52,205 nucleotides of DNA, taken from NCBI GenBank assembly GCA_037176905.1, contig JBBBWG010029610.1, forward strand, positions 1-52,205, in the 5' to 3' direction. Position 1 is the stretch's first letter, and every line of letters starts with the position of its first letter. Below, in pieces: positions 36,114 through 47,520 of this stretch. The notes under the pieces were generated by a model. That model was not told the origin of the DNA and made no database searches. It saw only the letters and a program-made list of their open reading frames with translations. The position numbers and the translations under genes are program-made. This DNA comes from Azolla pinnata (Eukaryota > Streptophyta > Polypodiopsida > Salviniales > Salviniaceae).

Positions 36114-37574
36114 CATGCCACATTCATAAATGAAATTTATCATTTTTGTAAGGCGAAACAGCAAATGTTCTCGTCGATTTCTCCTTGGTAAGAGCTTTTC
36201 TGTGGTCCTTCATGCGCTTTTGCGACATTTGTGATGCCCCCGGGCATCGATTAGGGAAAGTTGCCAGTGGTGATTTTCTTTGCCTTTTGTATCCCCCGTG
36301 CTGCTTGATTTCGTCAGCTTCGGAGGATCAAACAGCTTTTGTGGTTGTGACCGCGATTGCACGCGAGCCTATACATATACATATATATATATTATGGTCG
36401 ATCTTCGGATGATTGTGTTTCTGGGGCAGCTGATAGCCGCGCGAAATTGTATTGATTCTTCAACCGATCTATAAATGTTGATCACACGTCGAGACGGATT
36501 TCATGATGAGGATCCTGAGCTCGGGATTCAGAGGAGCAGTTGATATGGATGCGCATGGCTAATCGATTATGTTAATTTCGTCGAGAGTTTGAGCATTGGC
36601 CAGTGTCCAAAAAACGCGTTATATTATGACATGATTCACTTTAAAATCGGATGTTTTTCACACACACACGCACACACACACACACACATATCTGGGAAAA
36701 TTACGTATTAATGTCTAGTTTTATCCCTCGTTGAAAATTAATGGCCAATTTAAGTGAACAATGCCAATTCAATTGGATCTTGAGATTATTAAATTCTGTT
36801 GATCAAATACAGTAAGGGAAGCGAGCAATAAACAACAGCAAGAAGTAGGAAGCAGTAAGAAAATAGCGGTAGGGAAGATTATGAATCAATGAGCATGAGA
36901 AGAGAGAGATGGAATCAATTGGTGATAATACTAGGCATTAATTTGTAGTTAATAAATTTGCAGCTCTCCCCATGGTATATATATCTATTTATACACACAC
37001 ACATACACACAAAGACATCAATCCGGAGCCAGAAAGGGTGCTTTACAGAACCAGCTGGTTTGATACAAGAGCTGATCGGATTCGTGCTAGCCGGAGCAGG
37101 TAAATCGAAAGGCGCCAAGAGCAGTAGAAGTCTTCTGTTGGAACACAGACTATTCATCCATTTCCGGGGATGATGACGATGATGATTGACAAGAAGAAAC
37201 TGAAAAAGGAGTTGTATATATGTATACAAGAAACTGTATAAAGAACCCGACTCGTCCGATACAAGAGGTAAAATTGGATTCGATCTCTCGGCAGAGTAGA
37301 GCAGAGCAGGCGCGCGAAATCAAAACGTCTTCTTCTTCTCCTCCGTCAGAACACGGACCATTCGTTTTTCCCGGTGATGATGATGATGGTGATGATGATG
37401 ATGATGATGACACTGAAGAAGAAACCTGCAAAAAGCCAGAAGGAGAAGCAGAATTTTAACACACAAAGTCTTGTGTCCCTTCAACACAGCACAACCACAG
37501 TTTTTTTGTTTTATGTTTACCGACAAACGCAATTACAAAATTATAAATTACATTTTAACGCCTGCCGAAACCGG
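35746..37574. other. Spacer between C2-GRAM and SNF2 genes with microsatellites
   Basis: The 3' UTR of the C2-GRAM gene should occupy the first part (TGTAATATTC near 35860 is a weak polyadenylation context). The stretch holds (CA)n at 35930-35963, (CATA/TA)n at about 36064-36113, (CA)n at about 36660-36688 and (GAT)n at about 37376-37411. No gene is supported; open frames on both strands are short or repetitive. Confidence 0.5.
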
Positions 37575-38164
37575 AAATTACAATTTAACGCCTAGCTCTA
37601 AAATTAATAGCAAATTGATTAATCGTGTGCTCAGTTAACATCAAATTAACTAATTGATTGATGCTCAACTATTTGATTCATGCTGAATTGATGCATAAAT
37701 CAATCGATCGGATTCTAGAGTTACCAACTTTCGCTGATCGGATATAATGAGGGAATCGATTAAGATCAATCAACGAGAAGCGATCAAGAATAAAATCAAC
37801 ACTAGCGAAATTAATCGAATGTTAATAATTTTTTAGTGGAAGATTAGATTAGGCGTCGATTTGTAAATTTTTTTATTTCAAAAATTACAAATTAACGCCG
37901 AGCTCTAAAATCAATAGCAAATTGATCAATTGTGCGCTCAATTAACATCAAATTTATGAATTGGTTAATGCTCAGTACCGAATCAATGTGTTAATCAACC
38001 GATCAGGTTCCAGAATTGCCGACTTTTTTGCTCGTTGGATAAAATAAGGGAATCGATTAAAGATCGATCAGCGAGAAGCGATTAGGGGATAAAATCGGCA
38101 CTGGCGAAATTAATCGAGCGTTAATTTCTAGTGGAAGATTAGATCAGGCGTCAATCTGCAAATT
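37575..38164. mobile_element. Two adjacent MITE-like elements
   Basis: Two related segments lie at 37575-37869 and 37882-38164, about 307 bp apart start to start and alignable along their length. Each begins AAATTACAA(T/A)TTAACGCC or near it and ends with the inverted counterpart (GGCGTCGATTTGTAAATT; GGCGTCAATCTGCAAATT), giving about 18-bp imperfect terminal inverted repeats. Neither has coding capacity. A fragment with the same terminal motif sits just before, at about 37540-37556. No target-site duplication was identified. A simple tandem duplication of a palindrome-ended segment is the alternative. Confidence 0.55.
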
Positions 38165-38174
38165 CTTCTTGGGT

Positions 38175-38760
38175 TGCGTTTTGCTTTTTTTCTCTTCTTC
38201 TTCTTCTTCTTCTTTTTCTATTTTTCATCTGTTTTTTTGCGTTTTGCTTTCTTCTTCTTCTCCCTTCTTCTTCTTCTTCTGTTTTTCATCTGTTTTCTTT
38301 GCGTTTTGCTTTCTTCTTCTTCTTCTTCTTCTTCTGTTTTTCATCTGTTTTCTTTGCGTTTTGCGTTCTTCTTCTTCTTCTTCTGTTTTTCATCTGTTTT
38401 CTTTGCATTTTGCTTTCTTCTTATTCTTCTGTTTTTCATTTGTTTTCTTTGCGTTTTGCTTTTTTCTCTTCTTCTTCTTCTTCTTCTGTTTTTCATTTGT
38501 TTTCTTTGCGTTTTGCTTTTTTCTCTTCTTCTTCATCTTCATCTTCTTCTTCTTCTTCTTCATTTGTTTTCTTTGCGTTTTGCTTTTTTTCTCTTCTTCT
38601 TCATCTTCATCTTCTTCATCTTCTTCTTCTTCTTCTTCATTTGTTTTCTTTGCGTTTTGCTTTTTTTCTCTTCTTCTTCTTCTTCTTCTTCTTCATCTTC
38701 ATCTTCTTCTGTTCTTCTTCTTCTTTGATTCTTCTTCTTTCTTCGTCTTCTGCTTCTTTC
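38175..38760. repeat. TTC-rich compound minisatellite upstream of the SNF2 gene
   Basis: The motif TTTGCGTTTTGCTTT recurs about nine times (near 38174, 38236, 38297, 38354, 38401, 38449, 38507, 38572 and 38650). Copies are separated by variable runs of CTT and by TTTTTCATCTGTTTTC. The tract lies 125-710 bp before the SNF2 start codon, in its probable 5' UTR or promoter. Because it is nearly pure C/T it is open in several frames on both strands; these frames are not genes. Confidence 0.95.
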
Positions 38761-38885
38761 TTCGTCTTCTGCTCGCCTTTCCTCCTTCTCCGTCTGCTCC
38801 CTGCTTCCCGATTCTCCTGCTTTTGATCCTTTCTGAGCTTCTCTTCTCTTCCTCCCCTTTCCCCCCCTTTTTTTGTTTCTGGGCG

Positions 38886-41800
38886 ATGGAGACGCAGGAT
38901 TGCTCCTCCCTCCAAGAAGATCGCACCACGTTCGACATGGACCTCTTCAACTGCATCATGCAAGAGCCGCCCGACATCGACTTGGTAAGTAAAAATCGCC
39001 CCCTCATACGCTCCCTCCCTCCCTCTCGTTCTTCCGGGGAGATTCCATGTGTACCTGCTCTTTTTCTGCTGCTCTACCTGCTTTCTGCTGTGCGTATTCT
39101 ACCGCTGCTTCATGTGCTGCCGCCTCTACTCGGTGCGTCCCTTCCACCTGAATGCCGGGTTGCTTGCCCGAAAGTGCATGATCTCCTCAACCAATCCGTG
39201 AATTACATCCGTTGTTCGGATCCCTGTTTGTTTCTTCATGCCGGTTTCAATACCGTATTGTACCGCTTAGATTCTGTCGTGCTTGTTTTATGTATTGATC
39301 TTGTTTCCTCTCTGCGCATACTCTGTGTTGAGTTTCTCGACTAACAGTTCCCTTGTTTCTATGTGCAGAGTCAAATAGATCTTACTTTCCCATCATTATG
39401 TGAACAAGATGCCTCAATGCATCGCTGCTCTTCATCCCCTCAAGAAGGTGAGAAGCTTTGCATTGCATTGAAGTAGTAAAAGAAGATTGATTCATGATAT
39501 AGTGTGTTCTTCATTTCACGTTTCAAGTTTTCTTCCTCTTTTTTCTTTTTCTGTTCAAATTTATCACTGCCACAGATTAAATGGGCTTATGGTCTTACCA
39601 TGTGATGTTTTAGCGTGTTTATGTTGCAAATCAACAGAAAAACCAAAATTTTGGTGTTTCTCATGTTGTTTCCTAATTCGCCGAGGCGGAAAATTAGTGA
39701 AACAGCTGCTTTGGTCTTCACTGGTTCTGCATATTCTCTCCCATGTAGGTTTTTATCTTTTGCTATCAGATTGGAAATTGCAGGTTATGGAGGAAAGCTG
39801 AACATTTAATATACGTGGCTTTCTTCTGTTCCAAAGTTTTCGTTAAGTCGAAATATTACGGAAAACAGCTCTTGTGGCCCGTCCTTATTTTGCCTATCCT
39901 TCCGCTTAGGCTCTTCATATTGCCTTTTCAGATTGCAAATTCCAGGCTAATGAACTAAAGCAGAGTGTTGGGAATGTTTCATCTAGTGCTCACTATGAGC
40001 CCTCAGAATCATCAGGTACAAGCCGGATCTCATCAGAAGCATCTGTTGGCAAGCATGAACTAGCTTCAGACTTTCGATGGGCTTCCAGTGATGTAAATGC
40101 TGATGCAAAATATGATGCAAATGCTGTATTGAAGTGCAAGTACTCTCCACAGGTCATCAATGGCCCTATTTCACATGGGTTTGAAGGCGATTCAAAGCAT
40201 GGTTTGAAGGTTGTTTATAAGGACGAGAACTCTCCGGCTGTTTTTGATGGGTATATTTCTCCTGGAGTGGGAGAGGATTCGAAGCAGGATTCCAATATGA
40301 TTTTTAAGAGAGAGGGAGCTCCCATGCTTTCAGGGAATCACGTTTCTGTTCAATTTGGGGAGGATACAAATAATAAACTCAAGGGTTTGGAGAGTGAACG
40401 TGATGTGGTGAACAATTTCCAAGATGTTTCGAGTGAACATAATTTGCCTGTTATTGAAGGAGATTCAAAGCAGGAACAGCTAAACTTGACCAGCAAATCT
40501 GAAGGCGTTTCTCATCATCATATATCTCCTGGACCAGAGAACATTCCAAAGCACACAGTGAAAGCCTTGACGGAAGTTCTTTCACCACCAAGAGAGTTTC
40601 CAGTGGACTCGAATGATCATATTTCCTATGTATGCGGAGAAGATACAAAGCATGTCCATAATAACATGGATAATGAATTTGCAAACATAAAACAGCTCCT
40701 CTCATATGACTCCCCTGTGCATGAGTCTTCAACAAATGAAGACAGACACATATGCATTCCAGATGATTCGAAGAGCAATGCATCCAGTACAATCACAGCC
40801 ACATTACGGCAAGTCGGTGATGGACTTTGTGGAGGCATGGATGTGAATTCTCTCGATCTTGACTATGGGTGTGCAAATCTGGATATGAGCCATGAGTATG
40901 GAAACAGAAATCACTGTGATGAGTCTTTTGTGGTAGATGAAGATGGATGTATACAGGTTCTAGAAGATTCAAAGAGCAATGCATCCAGTACAAATACCAC
41001 ATCTTTGCCATTTGTTAGCAAAGATCTCCCTGGGGAGAAAGTGCCTGTTGTGGATCTCATCTCTGACAGTGACTCCGATAGTGACTGTGAGGAGGAAATC
41101 ACTCAGAGTCAGGAAAGTTTACACGGAAAACGAACATTGCCTGCCTACATGGGTTCGTATGTGAAGCCGTCAAAAGCATTATGTTTGAGGGATGTGGCTA
41201 ATGAGGGGTTTATTCAGTGTGAAGCTGTGAAGACAGAATCTCATTATGAAGGAACAAATCTCAGAGTCAATAAGTCGCATTTGCCTACACAGAATCTTCG
41301 TAACATTTCTGATGCAGATTCAAACATGTTTCACCCTGCTACATTACAGAATGGTGGCTTAAGACCAAACAATTTATCTTCTCCATTTTTGTCCCTTCCA
41401 ATCTTGTCCAAAGAAAACCTCATGGACAATTCATCAAAGAGATTTCTACAGGTATAGTTGTTTGTATCTAATGGTTGTAGCATCATCATGGTCTTGCCCC
41501 TCATAAAGAAAGGATTATTTTCTTAGGTTCTTGATGGTAGAATGCTAAAAGATGAACCTTATCCAGAAGATGGACTGTTGACTGTTCCACTTCTCAAACA
41601 TCAGGTACTTCTTGAGAACTGGTGTGCTGGGTTCCAGGATGTTGTTATCTGAGCATTGCCTTTGTAAGCTGAGTCATTATTCTGTGTCTTTATACACAGA
41701 GGATTGCTGTTGCATGGATGGAGAAGAGGGAACAAAGAACCAACTGTGCTGGTGGTATCTTGGCAGATGATCAGGTCTGGACAAACATATATTTGCAAAT

Positions 41801-44800
41801 AATGATGCAACCATTGATAAATTTTAGTGATTACTATATCAGGGGTTTGGAAAATCTTACAAGTTTTGCATGAGATTGGAGCCTTTTCTTTTGCTCTGAG
41901 ATTAGATTGCTGTGGCAGATCCTGTAAACTGATAGATATATTTGCTGTTTTTTATGCAGGGGCTTGGCAAGACAGTTTCAACAATTGCGCTAATATTGAA
42001 AGCCAAGCCACCGGCTCCTAGTAGTTCTCTGGATCAGTCAAAGCAGGCTTGCAATGAAGCACTAACTGTAGATCTTATTGATGATGATGATGATGATGAT
42101 GACTCTTCTTGTATGAAGCACTCAGAGTGGGAATCTACATCCGAAACTAAACTTACGGAGCCATCTACTTCAGGAACTAAAGGGAGGCCCGCTGCTGGAA
42201 CTTTGGTCGTCTGTCCAACGAGTGTTTTGAGGCAGTGGGCACAAGAACTGAAAGAAAAGGTCGTAGGGGATTTGATCTCTGTGCATATATATCATGGGAA
42301 TAACAGAGTAAAGAGTGCAGAAGAGCTTGCTAAGCACGATGTAGTTTTGACGACATATTCAATAGTTAGTTTGGAGGTTCCCAAAATCCCATTGACTGAA
42401 GAGAAGGAAGAAGCAGATGATAGGAATCCTGCACTTTATGGCTTAACAGGAGAAAAAAGCGTCCCCCCAAACAGAAAGAAAGGGAAAGGGAAGGGGGGGA
42501 AAGGGGTCATGGATGCTCTTGATGATGTGAGAGGAGGGCCATTGGCCAAGGTGGCGTGGTTCAGAGTAGTTTTGGATGAAGCACAGAGCATAAAAAATCG
42601 TCGAACACAAGCTGCTCGTGCATGTTGGGGCCTCAGAGCAAAGCGGAGATGGTGTTTATCAGGGACACCTATACAAAACACAATTGATGATCTCTACAGC
42701 TACCTCAGATTCCTGAGGCACGAGAAGTACGGCATTTACAAGTCATTTCGATATGAAATCAAAGATCCCATATCCAGAAATCCGGGCTCTGGCTACCAGA
42801 AACTGCAGCTTGTTCTACAAGAGATTCTGCTTCGTCGAACAAAAGGTGGGAGCTATAAATTCAGGTTTTCATGTTGGTTATTTAAGAACTGTTTAAAATA
42901 TGTGGGTTTTGTGTGCTGCAAATGGTTGACTTCATTAAGATGAAATGGCCATTGTTATGTAAATGAACATTTTTTACTTTCTTGGATGGTATCCTTAGGT
43001 TGGTTTTCTTAATATGTATTCCTGTGTTGAATGGAGAACAGGTTTAAAAGTTTTAAATAGATGCAGCTAATCTAGAATAAGTTGCCCTCTTGAAATAAGT
43101 GGTACCCTTAGGTTGTTTCTCTTAATATTTATTCCTATGTGCTGAATGGAGAGTGGGATAAAAAGTTTTAACTAAAAGTATCTAGCTCATCCCATCATCT
43201 TTTGAGTCTCTTTGTTATCCTGTTCCTGTAATAGTATATATATTATACCGCCACCACCGTTATTGGGTGACAAAAAATGCTATTCCTCAACATTTGCGGG
43301 GAAAATAGCATCGCATATATTAATCAGATCTAACATGACCAATTTCCTACAGCAACTCAAATAGATGGGGAGCCAATCATCAATTTGCCAAAGAAGACAG
43401 TAAAGCTGGAACAGGTAGATTTCACTGCAGAAGAACGAGATTTCTACACTAACCTTGAAGTGCAGTCACGCAAACAATTTCAGGTTGGTCATGACTAAGG
43501 TCTTCTCCTTTTGTCTTCATAATTTAGGTTAGTCTTGAAGAAATACACCATGTCAAAAACAATGGCATTATGACAAACTTATGATTAAAAGTACACTTGC
43601 AAAAAGAGGCATGGTTGATGACTAGGAGTCAGCTGGGCATGTGACATATGATGGTGACAGATCCATTGTGTCACAGGATGCTCTGGAAGGAAATAATAGT
43701 ATCTTCTTTAGGGTTTAGGATGTTTTGATCTTGATCTTGCATACATGATCTTCAAAAAACGGGTAGTGTTGGTGATTATTCTAACTGTCAGTTAGCAGTA
43801 ATTTGAACCTGTTAATCAGATTTCCATTTATTGTAGATTTATGCTGCAGCTGGAACTGTGCAAAGAAATTATGTGAATATACTGTGGATGCTTTTGCGCC
43901 TTCGTCAAGCATGCGATCATCCTCGTCTTGTGAAGGGGGAATTCTCTGATGCAGTAGAGAGCACTGGTACAGAGTGTGCTGAAAAATTGTGTGATGAAAA
44001 GAGGGAATATCTTCTGTCGGTTTTAGAAAGAAATTGTGATACATGCGGAATATGCTCGGTAAGCTGCACTCCATATGTTTATGTAGAGCATAGCATATGC
44101 ATAAATAAAGATCATCATCAACTTTCCCCTTGGTGAGCTGTTGTTTTGTGCTCAAATAGGTTGTGTTATACAGATGTCTACGAATCACTTTTGCCAAGCA
44201 AGTGGTTATCTGTTGAATGTAAGAAGATGATTGAATCTCTGGTAATTTTGTATGATGATTCCACATTGTACGATAGAGTATAGATTGTCTAGAATATCCG
44301 ATGGATGAACCATGCACAACTCACACATAGTTCTATAATTGCAGTCGATGACCTTCAGTCAAGAAATAAATTTCCATGGTGATGCTATTTAACTCAGGTT
44401 CTTATACCTTGGTAGAAATTTGTTCATGTTGCTTGAATGAAAATCACTTGCTGAATGAATATCCGTGTATGTGATCTGTATGTTTTATTTCAATTTCTTA
44501 TATCCTTCATGGATTTAGCATGCTACAAAAGGAAATTTTTAAAACCTCTGTTGGTAGAAAGGGGGCCATGTTAGCTTTCAATTTAACCCACAGAACTTAA
44601 CATACCCTCGGTAGAATGATGTTGAAACTGTTACTTTCATGTACCAAAACATGTCAAGAATCCGCCTACTTTATTTTTTATTTAAAGTTCTTCTAACTTT
44701 ACAGGATGCTCCAGAAGATGCTGTCATCACGCCATGTTGTCATGTGTTCTGCAGACAGTGCATACACGATAGGGTGTCAAGTGATGAGAACGTCATCTGC

Positions 44801-45721
44801 CCAGAAACAAAATGTCAGTGTCCGTTGACTGTGTCTACACTTTTTTCGAGCACAGATTTGAGGAGATCTAATGAAAGGATGGGTAAAACTCTGGTTGAAA
44901 CTCCACAACTTTCATTGAAGAATATTGAAATGTCCTCAAAAATCAGAGCTGTGATAAACACATTGCGGGCACTTCCAGTCTTCGATGCATCTACTAGCTC
45001 AAGTGATCAAGTTGATGGTTCAAATTCGTCAGGCAGGAGGACAGAAAAGGCCATTGTATTTTCTCAGTGGACTAGCATGTTAGACTTACTCGAAAGCTCT
45101 TTGAAAAAAGAAGGTTTCTGCTACAGGCGGCTTGATGGTACCATGTCCATTCAAGCACGTGACCGTGCCCTTTCTGACTTCAAGCAGTTACCGGATGTAA
45201 GTATCTCTAGTGTTAAGTGGTACTATCTGATATATGCTCCTATAAAGAGAGTCTTTTTCTATAGATTACTTGCTAACTGGACATATGCATGTTGATCTTC
45301 CAGGTTACTGTAATTATCATGTCATTGAAAGCTGCAAGTTTAGGTCTAAATATGGTAACGGCTTCCCATGTGCTCTTGATTGATATTTGGTGGAATCCTA
45401 CGACTGAAGATCAAGCTATAGATCGAGCTCATAGAATTGGTCAGACGCGTGATGTCCATGTTTCACGTTTTACGGTGAAGAACACAATTGAGGATCGAAT
45501 ATTGGCATTACAGGTCTTTGATGCTTTGGCGCTTCGTTGCATGTTAAGACGGTTGTGTACTGAAAATGCATAATGCAAGTGTTTTCTGAGCATGCGTTAT
45601 TCCATTTTTATAACAGGATAAGAAGCGGCAGATGGTAGCATCAGCATTTGGGGAGGATTCATCCACTGACCAAAAGTCTCGGCTGACTGTTGATGAAATG
45701 AGTTTCTTGTTCAGGGCGTGA
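38886..45721 (+). CDS. CHR28: SNF2 ATPase with embedded RING finger (CHR27/CHR28 type), 11 exons, 1298 aa
   Basis: Exons: 38886-38984, 39369-39447, 39932-41451, 41527-41604, 41700-41774, 41960-42845, 43353-43483, 43837-44058, 44705-45196, 45304-45513, 45617-45721. All introns are GT-AG and the phases close. The start is the first in-frame ATG after the TTC tract. Residues 60-565 are a poorly conserved acidic region with repeated DSK/EDSK motifs. Next comes the SNF2 ATPase: [13 protein letters not shown] (610-622), DEAQ (823-826), [13 protein letters not shown] finger (CGIC at 1026-1029, then CCHVFCRQC) splits the two helicase lobes. The helicase C lobe has [27 protein letters not shown] and [13 protein letters not shown]. 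This layout is that of Arabidopsis CHR27/CHR28 (FRG proteins, linked to SUVR2 and RNA-directed DNA methylation) and yeast Uls1. Two SUMO-interacting-motif candidates are [11 protein letters not shown] (430-440) and VDLIDDDDD (from 654). Action is expected on chromatin in the nucleus. The choice between CHR27 and CHR28 is not resolvable here. Confidence 0.93.
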
Positions 45722-46734
45722 TCATGTTTTGAATCATACCTGTAATCAGATGAGTAGATCATTTGTGACATAACTGAGAAAGGAAAAGAGCTCTGGAAGC
45801 TTTGCTTTATCCCCATGGAACTTTTGCGGCTTGCTGGATCTATAGCAAACTACAGGCGTTGGTTGACGTGGTACAAGCCAAAACAATGAAGATGTGCGCT
45901 CTTGGGACATCCTTAGAGCAGCTATCTATGGATGTTGCTGAACAGGAATGCAAACAGGAAGGAAGGATATGAGCCATTGCTAACAGCGTGTTTGAAGGCA
46001 AGCTACGAAGATCTTCTGTCAAGATGTCTACGAAAAGGTCTGAATATGTCCTTGACATTTATACATTCACAATCATCCTCAACCCATGTTTCTCGGATAG
46101 CGAGAGCATCTTTATTCGGGATGCCTCGACTTGTCTAATGTTGATTTTGTACATTTTGGTAAATAGTATACAATGCCCAAACTGCCCATTCTTTTTAGCC
46201 GTAGGCGACCCTTTGTTAGCCAAAGTTTTAGGCTGCAATGTTACCAGTATTGGCACATGTTAAGCAAGTGGTGCATCTTTTTGTAGTATGGAAACTACAT
46301 GTTATACCTTAACTGAGTGTATCTATTTTTGGAGGAAATCAACAACAATGCCCGTGCCCAACAGCCTGCTAGAAGCAGGCTTAGGTATGGCATTATGTTA
46401 CTGAGCAAGAACGTCTATAATATTGACTAATAAAAAGCTGATCATTTGTTATTTGTACACAAGCAGATGGCTGGATGTCTTTGCTTTGCTTTGTGTGCAT
46501 GTTATGTACAAGAGAGATTTTGTCTGAAGGTGAATAACTGGACTGTAGTAACAGTGATGTTTCTGCTTATTTCACTACAAATTTGGGCACTTGGTTGTTT
46601 CTCATTGATTAAACCTCCTTGCTGTCTTTTCATGTCATAACGTCCAAAAACTAGTGGGGATTAGCTTCTAGTTTGAAGCTGAAATAATCAAACCGCTTCA
46701 CCTGATATCCATACTGGACCAATGACATTCAAAT
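45722..46734 (+). other. 3' flank of the SNF2 gene
   Basis: This is probable 3' UTR followed by spacer. The open frames seen here are short and without domains. The best polyadenylation-signal candidate is AATAAA at 46429-46434, about 710 bases after the stop codon. Confidence 0.4.
46429..46434 (+). terminator. Candidate polyadenylation signal of the SNF2 gene
   Basis: A perfect AATAAA lies within TTGACTAATAAAAAGC, followed by T-rich sequence. Plant signals are loose, so other sites nearer the stop could be used. Confidence 0.25.
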
Positions 46735-47080
46735 TAAGCTGAGCTAGTGGGGGATTTTAGTGATTTTTTAAGTTGCAAATTGATGCTTGACTAGTGGAGC
46801 ATTTTAGTGATTTAAGCTGCAATTTGATGCGCATAAGCTGAATTAGTGAGGAATTTCGGATCGACGCTGAACTAGTGTAGCATTTTAGTGATTTAAGTTG
46901 CAATTTGATGCGCATAAGCTGAACTAGTTGGGCATTTTAGTGACTCAAGTTGCGATTTGATGCGCATAAGCTGAACTAGTGGGGCATTTTAGTTATAGCT
47001 AAGTTGCAATTTGACACGCATAAGAATGAACTAGTGAGGCATTTCAGCAATCTAAGTCGCAATTTAACAAGCTCAAAACT
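46735..47080. repeat. About 52-bp tandem repeat, seven copies
   Basis: Units start with (G)AACTAGTG and carry GGCATTTTAGTGATTTAAG and TTGCAATTTGATGCGCATAA. Copies begin near 46735, 46790, 46841 (truncated), 46871, 46923, 46975 and 47030. The array lies between the convergent SNF2 and PLPBP genes. Confidence 0.92.
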
Positions 47081-47520
47081 TAGCTATTGTGTTAATTCCT
47101 CATGGCACAGGGTGATGAGACTCTATATTGAGAGGTGAATAGTGCTACAAATGGAGAGTGTGCTTTAAACATCCGACTTACGTCTAATGACAACAAAAAA
47201 CTGTCGATTCGGGTTTCGCATTCCACATTCCTGAGAACAACAGTTACACAATGCTCTAGGCTTTGAAATTTGGGATCAGACCATATAACTATATGAATGT
47301 TACAGGTAACAATGCTCTTGAACACCACTCGTATTTGAAAATTTTGAAATATAGAACTTTGGAACTCCAAAACCAACAGTTAAGATGACATAAGATTTGT
47401 CTTTTCCATTTGCCAGCATATCAAGCTAAGATCAGAGCCATATCATTGCACTTATCCACTTACAAAAAAATCTTTTCTACATCATTTGAACTCGTCTGTA
47501 CAAAGCCAACATACAATGAA

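Noticed and set aside
38169..39344. A 391-codon Phe/Ser-rich frame
   Set aside because: It starts at a TTG, is nearly all TTC repeat, and merely runs in frame into exon 1 and intron 1 of the SNF2 gene.
40451..41102. Minus-strand open frames opposite SNF2 exon 3
   Set aside because: Shadows of the long coding exon, without domain similarity.
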